In this document: piece by piece, positions 27,421-35,390 of the stretch
How positions within the stretch are numbered: position 1 is the first letter of the stretch
Layout of the letters: every line of letters starts with the position of its first letter
DNA from: OLB7 sp966250335
Lineage (GTDB): Bacteria; Bacteroidota; Ignavibacteria; OLB7
Reading direction: 5' to 3'
DNA length: 64,000 bases
Assembly: GCA_966250335.1 (NCBI GenBank)
Contig: CBINGZ010000006.1
Location: 111,733 to 175,732, forward strand
Translations under genes and position numbers: made by a program
Notes under the pieces: generated by a model
Told to the model about the DNA's origin: nothing
The model's input: only the letters and a program-made list of their open reading frames with translations
The model's database searches: none

Positions 27421-28521
27421 CTACCCCTCCGATTCCCGTCCCGCGCTCTCCCGCGCCCTTGTCGCCTCGCTCAGTGAGATCCCCTCCCGCAGCAGACAGA
27501 GCGCCCCGGCGATCAGGGTGGCAAGGTAGGGAGCTGCGTGCAGCACCAGCGCGAACGCCACGGCATCGGAATCGGAGACGCCGTAGAGGGTCGTCAGCGC
27601 CGCCTTGCTGAAGACGTGGTAGACGCCGAACGCCCCCGGCGTGGGGGCGATCGAGATGCCGACCGTCGTGACCGCCAGCACCGTCACCATCGCCTCCGGC
27701 CCCATTCCGTACGCGGTGTCGAACCCGAACGCCAGGAAGCCGAAATAGAGGGAAAGCCCGTAGCAGCCCCAGATGACGACCGACCAGAGGAGGATCATCG
27801 CCGTGCCGGAAGCCCCCTCGAAGTTGACGCCGGCGCGGAACTCGTTGAAGATCGTCCGGAACCGCCCGCCGAACCTGCCGGGGAAACGACGTTCGACCCA
27901 GCCGACAAGATGATCCCCCAGCCTTGTCCTGACCGCGATCATGAAGAAGAGAATCAGCAGGACGATCGGGATGCCGAGCGTCATGAGAATGCCGGAGGGG
28001 GAGAGTCCGATATCGAGCTGCGCGGAGACATTCGCCAGAAGCTGCTCCAGACGACGGCGCTCAACGAAGAGAAGAAGAACGAAGATCGACGCCAGGGCGA
28101 CGCCGTCCAGGATGCGCTCCACCAGCACGGAGGCGAGCAGCGTGCTGAAGGGTCGCCGCTCGCGCCGGGCAAGGACGTAGGGACGGAGGATTTCACCGGC
28201 ACGGGGGATGACGTTGTTCATCATATACCCCACCAGCGTCGCCGAATAGGCGTTCGCCAGGCCGACCTGCGTTCCCTTGGGATCGGGGATGAGAATGCGC
28301 CAGCGTTCGGCGCGGACAAGATGGGCGGTCATCGTCGCGGTCACGCTCGCCGCGATCCAGAGAAGATTGAGACGGGTGATCGCCTCCCACAGGCTCCCCC
28401 ATTCCACCCCACGAAGGGCATACCAGAGGGAGAGCCCCAGCGCGACGGCGACGGCCAGAAGCTTCAGCGCCCGCGCGGCGGGGGAGGACCCGGACGCCGG
28501 CTGGGGCCCCTTCTCTACCAC
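27421..28521 (-). CDS. Lysylphosphatidylglycerol synthase-like (UPF0104) membrane protein
   Basis: 366 residues if it starts at GTG 28521, which overlaps the last codons of nuoK. The frame is open further upstream, but that part is arginine-rich and antiparallel to nuoK codon structure, so it is not protein. Seven to eight membrane segments follow (LLAVAVALGLSLWYALRG, GYMMNNVIPRAGEILRPYVL, VVIWGCYGLSLYFGFLAFGF). NNVIPRAGEILRPY and PTPGAFGVYHVF are the conserved motifs of the lysylphosphatidylglycerol synthase/flippase transmembrane family. No soluble aminoacyl-transfer domain is present, so it is probably a lipid flippase or an orphan relative. The overlap implies translational coupling to nuoK. 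Confidence 0.8.
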   Translation of the reverse strand: MVEKGPQPASGSSPAARALKLLAVAVALGLSLWYALRGVEWGSLWEAITRLNLLWIAASVTATMTAHLVRAERWRILIPDPKGTQVGLANAYSATLVGYMMNNVIPRAGEILRPYVLARRERRPFSTLLASVLVERILDGVALASIFVLLLFVERRRLEQLLANVSAQLDIGLSPSGILMTLGIPIVLLILFFMIAVRTRLGDHLVGWVERRFPGRFGGRFRTIFNEFRAGVNFEGASGTAMILLWSVVIWGCYGLSLYFGFLAFGFDTAYGMGPEAMVTVLAVTTVGISIAPTPGAFGVYHVFSKAALTTLYGVSDSDAVAFALVLHAAPYLATLIAGALCLLREGISLSEATRARESAGRESEG

Positions 28522-28823
28522 TTGAGGACGTTCACTTCGTCGACGTAGACGGTCTGCTTGTTCCTGAAGAGCGCCAGAACGATCGCCAGTCCCACCGCGG
28601 CCTCCGCGGCGGCGACGGTCATCACCAGGAGCACCAGGATCTGGCCGGCCATGTCGCCGAGGTACTGGCTGAACGCCACCAGCGTCAGGTTCACCGCGTT
28701 CAGCATCAGCTCCACACACATGAAGATGATGATCGCGTTGCGACGCATCAGAACGCCGATCGTCCCGATCAGGAAGACGACCGCGCTCAGGATCAGATAA
28801 TATTCAAGGGGAAGGGTCAGCAT
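28515..28823 (-). CDS. nuoK: NADH-quinone oxidoreductase subunit K
   Basis: 102 residues from ATG 28823, the normal NuoK length, with three membrane helices. The conserved glutamates of the proton path are present: Glu38 in FMCVELMLNAVNL and Glu74 in AAAEAAVGLAI. The start MLTLPLEYYLILSAVVFLIG is typical. It lies 53 bases after nuoJ on the same strand, and its stop overlaps the flippase-like gene. No other complex I gene is in the window. Confidence 0.95.
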   Translation of the reverse strand: MLTLPLEYYLILSAVVFLIGTIGVLMRRNAIIIFMCVELMLNAVNLTLVAFSQYLGDMAGQILVLLVMTVAAAEAAVGLAIVLALFRNKQTVYVDEVNVLKW

Positions 28824-28876
28824 TTGGCTAGGATTGTCGACGGAGTCGATAATGAACGGCGCCGCTCGGGCGGGAC

Positions 28877-29386
28877 CTACTCCAGATGTCGTTTCGTCAG
28901 CACAACGGCCCCGACGGCGGCGGCCAGCAGGATCAGCGAGACCATCTCGAAGGGGAAGACGTAGGTCGTGAAGAGCGCCTTCCCCACCCCTTCGATCGTG
29001 CCGTTCTGGATGGCGCGCGAATCGGCCGTGGCGGCCGCGTACGGCACACGGGTCAACGCGTAGATCAGGACGCCCCCCAGCAGCATCGCCATCCCGATCC
29101 CGGCCCCCTGACGGGCAAGCCGCTGGTTCGCAAGCCGCTCCTCCCTCCCCACGTTCAGAAGCATGATGACGAAGACGACCAGCACCATGATCGCGCCGGC
29201 GTAGACCAGCACCTGGATGACCGCCATGAACTGGGCGTGAAGCGTCAGATAGAGACCTGCCAGCGTGATGAAGTGCATCACCAGCAGCATCGTCGCGGAG
29301 ATCGGATTCTTCCGCGTGATGACGCCGAGAGCGCTGACAACCGCCATCACTGCAAGGATGATAAAGAGGACGAGTTCTGTGCTCAT
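28877..29386 (-). CDS. nuoJ: NADH-quinone oxidoreductase subunit J
   Basis: 169 residues from ATG 29386, the normal NuoJ length, with five predicted membrane helices. Family motifs: NPISATMLLVMHFITLAGLY, AVIQVLVYAGAIMVLVVFVI and a C-terminal helix VSLILLAAAVGAVVLTKRHLE. NuoJ forms part of the membrane arm of complex I. It is the first gene of a nuoJ-nuoK-flippase unit and is divergent from the ThyX-like gene. Confidence 0.95.
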   Translation of the reverse strand: MSTELVLFIILAVMAVVSALGVITRKNPISATMLLVMHFITLAGLYLTLHAQFMAVIQVLVYAGAIMVLVVFVIMLLNVGREERLANQRLARQGAGIGMAMLLGGVLIYALTRVPYAAATADSRAIQNGTIEGVGKALFTTYVFPFEMVSLILLAAAVGAVVLTKRHLE

Positions 29387-29570
29387 AGGGACCGTGTTCA
29401 AAGGAAGCGACAAACTTACCGTATCCGGCCGCAAGAAACAACGCGACGAGGCAGGGCTATGGGGAGGCATACAGGGTGTAACATTGGGACCGGGGGAGGC
29501 GCCCCCCGCTCTTTTCACCGAAACGGCTATCTTGCGCCGCACGAGATCACATCCATCCCCGGCAATTCCC
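29387..29570. promoter_or_regulatory. Divergent intergenic region nuoJ / ThyX-like gene
   Basis: These 184 bases separate the two divergent starts and must contain at least one promoter. No clear operator or promoter consensus was recognised. Frames crossing it do not look like protein. Confidence 0.3.
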
Positions 29571-30992
29571 ATGAAGGTTACCCAGGTCGCAGTCCGCCCC
29601 ACGGAGGCATCGAACGGTGCGGGACGTCCCGCGCTCACGCCTGAACTGCTGGCCGCCAGCGGCGCCCGCTACTCCCGCAGCAACGACGGGCTGGAGGCGA
29701 TCCTCTCCAAGATCGATCCGACGAACCTCGACAAATCTGTCGACTCCATCTTCCGCATGATCGACTACGGCCACCAGTCGATCGCGGACATGGCTCCCGT
29801 CGCGATGTTCATCGACCGGGTCTCCATCTGGCTCGCCTACTACGTCTGGACCCTCTGCCCCACGGCCGGCGGACAGGAGTCCTCGACACGATATATCAGA
29901 CTGAACGCCGACGAACTCGCCGCCGCCGAACGGCTTGGAATCCCCGGCGAACAGGCTGCCGCCTGGCACGATTCGATGTCGCGCGCCTTCGAAGCCTACC
30001 AGACGTCGCTGACGATCTGGGAAGAGATCGCCGCCGAGGATCCCTCGGTCGCGCGTATCCCCAGGGAACTGCTGGAGGATACCTCTCCCAAGGGGACCCG
30101 GGCGGTGGCGCGGATGAGAAGGAACTACGCGTTCGACCGCGCACGCCCCTATCTGCCGGTCGCCGCCGAGACGAACATGATGCTCATCATGTCGGCGCGC
30201 GCCTGGACCACGCTCTGCCAGAGCCTCTGCTCGCATCCCCTCCCCGAAGCGCGAAGCCTGGGGGAGGCGATACGGACCGAACTCGAGCTGGCGGCTCCCC
30301 GGATGCTGAGACATGCATCGCGGAAGGAGTCGTTCACGCGGGGGATCGAACGGGAACTCGCATCGCTCTCCCGTCGGGCGGCTGAGGGACTCCCCCCCGC
30401 CCTCCGCGACGGCGCCGAGCTGGAATCTCCTCCCCGAGCCCGGCTGGAGCTGATGCTTCCCCCCGGCGTCGATGAGAAGGAATTTGCGGAGGATTTATCG
30501 TTCCACGATAATCGATACTCGTGGGTGGGGGAAGGGTTGAAGCGGACGGCCGTCCGCTTCGCGTGGGATGCCGTGGCGCTGGGGGAGATACGCGATCTGA
30601 ACCGGCATAGAACCGGATCGAAGTATTGTCCTCTCATACCTGTGGGGTTCTATGCGGCGCTCGATCAGCTCCCCTCAGGGATCGCGGATCGGGAGGGACG
30701 GATGGAACGGCTTGCGGCGCTGGCGATTGTGGGGCGGGAGGCTTCAAGGAAGGGACATAAGCTGCTGGCGGAGGGAGATCCGAGCTACGTGTATCATACG
30801 CTGCTTGGGACGCAGTATCCGTTCGAGCATACCACGACGGCCGACAAGTTTATTTATGAGGCGGAGCTGCGGACGGGGACGGGAGCGCATTATCGGTATG
30901 CGAGGCATTTGCATGATATGCTGGTGTTATGGTATGAGAGGTTTCCGTTGACGCGGGAGCTGGTGCTGGAGGGGAGTGCGGAGCCGGAGTGA
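29571..30992 (+). CDS. Long ThyX-related protein with two ThyX-like halves
   Basis: 473 residues from ATG 29571, about twice the size of normal ThyX (FAD-dependent thymidylate synthase, 210-270 residues). The first half has DYGHQS (65-70) and GQESSTRYIRL (101-111), matching ThyX GHxS and the C-terminal ExSxRY part of its signature, but the expected RHR is replaced by WTLCP. The second half has LGEIRDLNRHRTGSKY, with Arg345-His-Arg347 supplying an RHR. Together they look like a tandem fusion in which each half keeps part of the active site. Known ThyX makes dTMP from dUMP using FAD, NADPH and methylene-tetrahydrofolate; whether this protein does so is unproven. Codon choice shifts in the last ~350 bases. 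Confidence 0.8.
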   Translation: MKVTQVAVRPTEASNGAGRPALTPELLAASGARYSRSNDGLEAILSKIDPTNLDKSVDSIFRMIDYGHQSIADMAPVAMFIDRVSIWLAYYVWTLCPTAGGQESSTRYIRLNADELAAAERLGIPGEQAAAWHDSMSRAFEAYQTSLTIWEEIAAEDPSVARIPRELLEDTSPKGTRAVARMRRNYAFDRARPYLPVAAETNMMLIMSARAWTTLCQSLCSHPLPEARSLGEAIRTELELAAPRMLRHASRKESFTRGIERELASLSRRAAEGLPPALRDGAELESPPRARLELMLPPGVDEKEFAEDLSFHDNRYSWVGEGLKRTAVRFAWDAVALGEIRDLNRHRTGSKYCPLIPVGFYAALDQLPSGIADREGRMERLAALAIVGREASRKGHKLLAEGDPSYVYHTLLGTQYPFEHTTTADKFIYEAELRTGTGAHYRYARHLHDMLVLWYERFPLTRELVLEGSAEPE

Positions 30993-31020
30993 GTCCAGAG
31001 AGAAAGAGGAAGAAAAATAA

Positions 31021-31208
31021 CAGGGAGCCACAGAGGGCACAGAGGTAAGAAAGAAGAGAGGGAGATCGGTTTTTTGTGACTATAGCGGTGTGGTATGATA
31101 GAGACGGCCACGACGTGAGTGATTTCTACGGCCTATACGGCATCAATGCCCCCTCGCCTTTATCTTCTTCTCTCTTTCTCTTAACTCTGTGCCCTCTGTG
31201 ACTCCCTG
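31021..31208. repeat. 29-bp inverted repeat with CACAGAGGGCACAGAG core
   Basis: Arms at 31021-31049 and 31180-31208 are reverse complements at 27 of 29 positions, separated by 130 bases. Each arm carries CACAGAGGGCACAGAG next to CAGGGAG. The flanks (AAATAA outside, purine tract inside) are also roughly mirrored. This looks like a non-coding interspersed element. Confidence 0.75.
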
Positions 31209-31212
31209 TTTA

Positions 31213-31260
31213 TTTCTCCTTGTCTTTCTCCTTGCCTTTCTCCTTGCCTTTCTCTTCGTC
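31213..31260. repeat. 12-bp tandem repeat, four copies
   Basis: Four consecutive 12-base units based on TTTCTCCTTGCC (31213, 31225, 31237, 31249). Copies 2 and 3 are identical, copy 1 differs at one base and copy 4 at a few. It lies just outside the right arm of the inverted repeat. Confidence 0.8.
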
Positions 31261-31339
31261 TTCCTCTCCTCCCCCCGACACCCCCCGTCGCCCTCTCCCC
31301 CCACCACATCATAAACTACCACCGCCCCGCTCCAACCAA

Positions 31340-31990
31340 TCAACCGGTCACATGAATACAGAACCGGACCACACCGACGATCTCCGGACGCTCTCCCGCT
31401 CCCAGCAGGATCGGAGAGAAATCCCCGCCGTCGTTCAGCAGCAGCGTCACATCGCGTTCATGAACGTAGCGTCTCACGGTGAGGCTCCCGTCGATCCGGG
31501 CTACTACGATATTTCCGTTCGCCGGGGGATGATCGGTCTGAACCACGACCAGATCCCCCGCATGGATCCCCGCCCCCGCCATCCCCTCGGCCGCCACGCG
31601 CACCACGATCGTCCGATCGCGTTTCGGCACAAGCATCGTATGCAGATCGATCTCCCCTTCCAGAAGCTCTTCTATGGGGAGCGCGCTCCCCGCCGCTCCC
31701 CGCTCCAGATAGAGAGGGACGCGTCGATCCGAATCGTACACGGTATCGCTGCTGTCCACGGTAAGGCGCGCCGGTCCATCCCCCGATTCCATCTCTTTCA
31801 GGAGATATTCCACGGAGACCTCCAGTGCGCGGGAGAGATTCCGGAGCTTGGTGGCGCCGACCTCCTTTTTCTTACCCGATTCGATATGTCCCAGATAGCC
31901 CGCCGAGATACCGGCCTTCTCGGCCAGCTCGCGCTGGGTCAATCCCAGCTCCTTTCGTCTGCGGGCAATAATGCTGCCTATACCGGGCAT
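31340..31990 (-). CDS. XRE repressor with S24 peptidase-like domain lacking the dyad
   Basis: 216 residues. Residues 5-65 are an XRE helix-turn-helix: IIARRRKELGLTQRELAEKA, then ISAGYLGHIESGKK. The C-terminal part matches the LexA/CI S24 fold: GAAGSALP (100-101 is an Ala-Gly, the usual self-cleavage dipeptide), VRVAAEGMAGAGIHAGDLVV and NIVVARIDGSLTVRRYVHE. At the catalytic serine of G-D-S-M there is glycine (Gly136), and at the catalytic lysine there is arginine (Arg173). Self-cleavage should therefore be lost and the domain probably serves for dimerisation. It is divergent from the 78-residue gene at 32159, a layout like a phage CI/Cro switch. Confidence 0.85.
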   Translation of the reverse strand: MPGIGSIIARRRKELGLTQRELAEKAGISAGYLGHIESGKKKEVGATKLRNLSRALEVSVEYLLKEMESGDGPARLTVDSSDTVYDSDRRVPLYLERGAAGSALPIEELLEGEIDLHTMLVPKRDRTIVVRVAAEGMAGAGIHAGDLVVVQTDHPPANGNIVVARIDGSLTVRRYVHERDVTLLLNDGGDFSPILLGAGERPEIVGVVRFCIHVTG

Positions 31991-32102
31991 TGTTGTTGTA
32001 TCGTGCTATTTATCCCGCCCCGAGACTTGCTTTGCTGTCCATCGATATTTATTTTAGGCATGTCAATCATATCAATGGGCGGCAGATTGTTGACACCACG
32101 TA

Positions 32103-32117
32103 TGCCATTTGTTGGCA
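32103..32117. promoter_or_regulatory. Candidate operator palindrome
   Basis: TGCCATTTGTTGGCA is a perfect 5-5-5 inverted repeat in the divergent region between the XRE repressor and the small basic protein. A TTGACA box precedes it at 32090-32095. The position fits a repressor site over the rightward promoter. Confidence 0.45.
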
Positions 32118-32158
32118 GTTCCAACCTACGGAATTCATCTGTTCCTGACGAGACCATC

Positions 32159-32395
32159 ATGCAAGTGAATATGAAAAACGGTCTGTACCGTGGGATTTTC
32201 AGCGAAGTGGCACGTGAGATGGGAGTTGACAGGGCAACAGTGAAGAAAGGATACGACAGGCGCGTCCCCCGTTTCGTTCAGGCGGTGACACGCAAGATTT
32301 CAGAGAGAAACCGGATCATGAGGGCACACGACAAGGCGGTGAAGGAGGAGATTCAGGAGAAGGACCGCGCGGAGAGAGAAGAGCGCTCCACCTGA
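32159..32395 (+). CDS. Small basic HTH-like protein, divergent from the repressor
   Basis: 78 residues from ATG 32159. IFSEVAREMGVDRATVKKGY (13-32) looks like a helix-turn-helix (helix, GVD turn, recognition helix RATVKKGY). The C-terminus is a charged helix (KAVKEEIQEKDRAEREE). The frame is open far upstream on the same strand, but that part is antisense to the repressor gene and not protein-like. Size, charge and divergent position recall Cro-like or excisionase-like partners. I do not recognise a named family. Confidence 0.6.
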   Translation: MQVNMKNGLYRGIFSEVAREMGVDRATVKKGYDRRVPRFVQAVTRKISERNRIMRAHDKAVKEEIQEKDRAEREERST

Positions 32396-32571
32396 GCGGA
32401 ACAGTTCCCCGGCAGGAAAAAGAGCCGCGAGTCTCGACAGATCGCATCGGGATACGCGGCTGATTATCGCGGTACAGCAGGGAAGACGCATGCGCCGGGT
32501 CCGGCGACCCGACCAGGTGCCCCGGTTTCCCCCGTCCGGGCCCGGTGCGTGACGTTTTCCCTGCGGTGCCG

Positions 32572-33885
32572 TCAGGTCAGTTCGACCAGCGCGCGGCGGA
32601 GTCTGGGGATGGCGTTCTCTATTTCATCCACGGAGACACCGCCGACCGAAAGCCGGAACCATCCGGTATCCTCGTTCAATCCGAACGCCTGGAACGGCAC
32701 CACGGCAATACCGGCTTCATCCAGCAGATACCGCCTGATCTGCTCGTTGGTCGTGATCGTGGTGCCGTCCGGCGTCCTCCTTCCGAAGAAGGAGAACCGG
32801 GCCGTCAGATAGATCGCCCCCATCGGCGGGATCGCCTCCACCGGAAACCCCTCCCCACGAAGCGCCGTGATATCGTTGTAGAGCGTGTCGAGCCTCGACT
32901 GCACACCCACCTTCATCGCATCGTGGAATGATGTGATCTGCTCCGACTCCTCCAGCATCCGCGCCGTGGCGAGCTGCTCGGCGCGCGGGGCCCATGCTCC
33001 GATATGTCCCAGAATACTCGCCATACGATGCGTTACGTCGGGCGGTCCCACGGTCCATCCCACCCGTATGCCGGTGGCCGCGAACGCCTTGGAGATCCCG
33101 TCGATAAAGACCGTGTAGGCCGCCATCTCCGGTCGGAGCGAGACCGGGTTGACATGTTCGACATCGCCGAACGTCAGCATCCAGTAGACCTGATCGTACA
33201 TCAGGTAGAGCGGACGCTCACCGGAACCGCGCCGCGCGTTCTCTTCCAGCACCAGATCGCAGATCTCCCCCAGATCGTCGGCGGTGAAGGCGGTCCCCGT
33301 CGGGTTGAGGGGGGAGTTCACCGCCAGCAGCCGGGCGCCGCGCACCAGGTCGCGCAGCATCGAGGCGCGCGGAAGGAAATCGGTGTCGGCATGGCAGAGG
33401 AGGGGGACGCCGCGGGCGGCCGTCAGATGGCAGTAGTGGTTGTTGTTCCAGGAAGGGACCGGATAGATCACGCTGTCCCCCGGATCGACCAGAGCGCGAT
33501 ATGCCGTGTAGATGCCGGGACGCGACCCGCCGGTGACGAGCACGGAGTCGATCGAGTATCGCAGACCGAGCCATCGCTCGTAGAAATCGACCACCCCCTG
33601 CCGCAACGCGGCGACGCCGTCGGAGGGGGGATAGTTGGTCTCGCCGCGTCGCAGCGCCTCCTCTATTCCCTGTTCCAGAAATATCGGAATGCGGAAATGG
33701 GAGGGGTTGAAATCCCCCACCGTCAGGTTGCAGATCTCTTTCCCCTCGGCGACCAGTTTCCTGATATCGGTGGCGATCTTCAGGATCTCCGAGCCGACGA
33801 GCCCCTCCGCCATGGCCGAAACCCGCGATCCCGGTCCGTCGACCGCAAGCTCCATTGTATCGTTCCGCTCGTCGTTCTCTTGCAT
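32572..33885 (-). CDS. PLP-dependent class I/II aminotransferase
   Basis: 437 residues from ATG 33885 (GGGTGTGACG just upstream). Fold type I features: NLTVGDFNPSHFRIP, TNYPPSDGVAALRQGV, VTGGSRPGIYTAYRALVDPG, NSPLNPTGTAF, YDQVYWMLTF and the PLP lysine in DGISKAFAATGIRVGW (Lys266). This is the AspC/aminotransferase subgroup; the amino-acid substrate cannot be read from sequence. C-terminal RLSVGGVSVDEIENAI is normal. It stands alone, divergent from the heme cluster. Confidence 0.88.
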   Translation of the reverse strand: MQENDERNDTMELAVDGPGSRVSAMAEGLVGSEILKIATDIRKLVAEGKEICNLTVGDFNPSHFRIPIFLEQGIEEALRRGETNYPPSDGVAALRQGVVDFYERWLGLRYSIDSVLVTGGSRPGIYTAYRALVDPGDSVIYPVPSWNNNHYCHLTAARGVPLLCHADTDFLPRASMLRDLVRGARLLAVNSPLNPTGTAFTADDLGEICDLVLEENARRGSGERPLYLMYDQVYWMLTFGDVEHVNPVSLRPEMAAYTVFIDGISKAFAATGIRVGWTVGPPDVTHRMASILGHIGAWAPRAEQLATARMLEESEQITSFHDAMKVGVQSRLDTLYNDITALRGEGFPVEAIPPMGAIYLTARFSFFGRRTPDGTTITTNEQIRRYLLDEAGIAVVPFQAFGLNEDTGWFRLSVGGVSVDEIENAIPRLRRALVELT

Positions 33886-34361
33886 CGTCACACCCTGATT
33901 GTTCCAACAGTGATTGGAAGTTGTTGAAAGAAGGATTGAAGGGATCGGAAGGATGGGAGCTTCCGTCCGTAGAACCAACCGTGAAACGCGGCCCGGAGTT
34001 CGGCCGGACTCCTCCGCACCCCCGAACATGGCAGTGGAGAAGGGATCTATTATTAGGGCTTCGAGGGTTCAGCAGTCGGGGTCGGATTCCGGGGAAGGTC
34101 GAACCCCTCCCGGCAACACATGGGAGCTGCACGACGCGGGAATGTATGATGGGGGGAGGGAAATGGCAAGCCTGGGAGCGCCCATTCCCCCAGACCTTGT
34201 AACTTCCGTCCGCCATCTCGGCTCTTTCGATGGCGCCGGGGTCCCCTCCGGCATCCTCCCGGATCGGGTATCCCCGCCCGTCCATATATCAGCAACGGCC
34301 TTCGGTCGGGCGTTACCAAAATCAGACGTTCTTCGGCGGATGCCGTCATTATCTTGTCTCT
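33886..34361. other. Long intergenic region upstream of hemH
   Basis: 476 bases with no coherent protein in any frame. It separates divergent aminotransferase and heme genes, so it should carry two promoters. Small imperfect hairpins are present (for example CTGGG/CCCAG near 34170-34190), but no riboswitch core I know (cobalamin, TPP, SAM, FMN) could be matched. The last 40 bases before hemH are AT-richer. Confidence 0.4.
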
Positions 34362-35390
34362 ATGAAGAAGATCGGGGTCATTCTGCATAATCTCGGCGGG
34401 CCGACGTCGCTCGACGCGGTCCGTCCCTTTCTCAAGAACCTGTTCCTTGATCCGGAGATCATCAAGATCCCCCTTCCCTGGCCGCTCGGCGCCCTCTTCC
34501 CCCGTCGCCTCTTCGCCGAGTTCGTCTCGCGCCGGCGGGCGCCGCAGGTGATTCCGAACTACGAGGAGATCGGCGGCAAGTCTCCGATCCTGGAACGGAC
34601 GGAGGAACAGGGCCGCGCTCTGGAGGCCGAACTGAACAGACGCTTCGCCGGCCGGGCGGTCTTCCATGTCAGGCTCGGAATGCGATACTGGCATCCCTTC
34701 ACCCGCGTGGCTGCCGAGGAGTTCAAGAACCTCGGCGTCGACTACGTCTTCCTGCTCCCACTCTACCCCCAGTACTCCCGCACCACCACCGGCTCCAGCT
34801 TCAAGGAGTGGCGCGATCTCCATCGCAAGGAGTTCGGACGGCGGTTCAAGGTGAGAGCGGTGAAGGATTACTACCTCCACCCACGATATATCGAGGCGGT
34901 CAACGAACGGATCGACGCCACGCTGCGCGAGAGGTTCACGGCGGAGGAGAGGAAGGATCTGCACTTTCTCTTCTCGGCCCACGGCACGCCGATGTCGGAT
35001 GTCCGTGAGGGAGATCCCTACTCCAGGCAGATCATGAAGACGGTGGAGGCGGTGATGGAGGCGCGTGGCAACGACTACCCCCATCATCTCTCCTTTCAGA
35101 GCCGCGTCGGTCCGGTGAAATGGCTCGAGCCGTACACGCAGGATATGCTGAAGAAGCTCGGAAGCGAGGGGGTCAGGAAGCTTCTGGTGGTGCCGATCGC
35201 CTTCGTGACCGATCATATCGAAACGCTCCACGAACTCGATATCGAACTGCGACATGAAGCTGTTGAAGCGGGTATCACGAAGTACGAGGTGATGTACGCC
35301 CTCAACGCCCAGGCCCCCTTCATCGACGCCCTCGCCGATATCGTGGAGGAACGGTTCACCGAACTGAAGAGCACGGAGCAGCGGGCGTGA
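34362..35390 (+). CDS. hemH: Ferrochelatase
   Basis: 342 residues from ATG 34362. Family motifs: IGVILHNLGGPTSLDAVRPF, FLKNLFLDPEIIKIP, GKSPILERTEEQ, VRLGMRYWHPF, LPLYPQYSRTTTGSSF, HFLFSAHGTPMSDVREGDPY (catalytic His), FQSRVGPVKWLEPYTQD and PIAFVTDHIETLHELDIE (metal-site Glu). It inserts ferrous iron into proto- or coproporphyrin in the last steps of heme synthesis. Its stop overlaps the start of the oxidase gene (GTGA), so the two are translationally coupled. Confidence 0.95.
   Translation: MKKIGVILHNLGGPTSLDAVRPFLKNLFLDPEIIKIPLPWPLGALFPRRLFAEFVSRRRAPQVIPNYEEIGGKSPILERTEEQGRALEAELNRRFAGRAVFHVRLGMRYWHPFTRVAAEEFKNLGVDYVFLLPLYPQYSRTTTGSSFKEWRDLHRKEFGRRFKVRAVKDYYLHPRYIEAVNERIDATLRERFTAEERKDLHFLFSAHGTPMSDVREGDPYSRQIMKTVEAVMEARGNDYPHHLSFQSRVGPVKWLEPYTQDMLKKLGSEGVRKLLVVPIAFVTDHIETLHELDIELRHEAVEAGITKYEVMYALNAQAPFIDALADIVEERFTELKSTEQRA

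Larger units (their letters stand above)
30993..31339. other. AT-richer intergenic region with repeat element
   Basis: 347 bases with no supported gene. One strand is strongly purine-rich on the left and pyrimidine-rich on the right. It contains the 29-bp inverted repeat and the 12-bp tandem repeat listed separately. A short minus-strand frame through the tandem repeat gives only low-complexity Lys/Arg sequence and was rejected. Confidence 0.5.

Noticed and set aside
28522..28719. N-terminal extension of the flippase-like frame
   Set aside because: It overlaps nuoK in another phase and reads as Arg/Asp-rich noise; GTG 28521 is a better start.
31143..31343. 66-residue Lys/Arg-rich frame overlapping the repressor stop
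   Set aside because: It is translated from the 12-bp tandem repeat and inverted repeat; low complexity only.
33886..34361. Possible riboswitch or structured RNA upstream of hemH
   Set aside because: No cobalamin, TPP, SAM, FMN, tmRNA, SRP or RNase P core could be matched; only weak hairpins.
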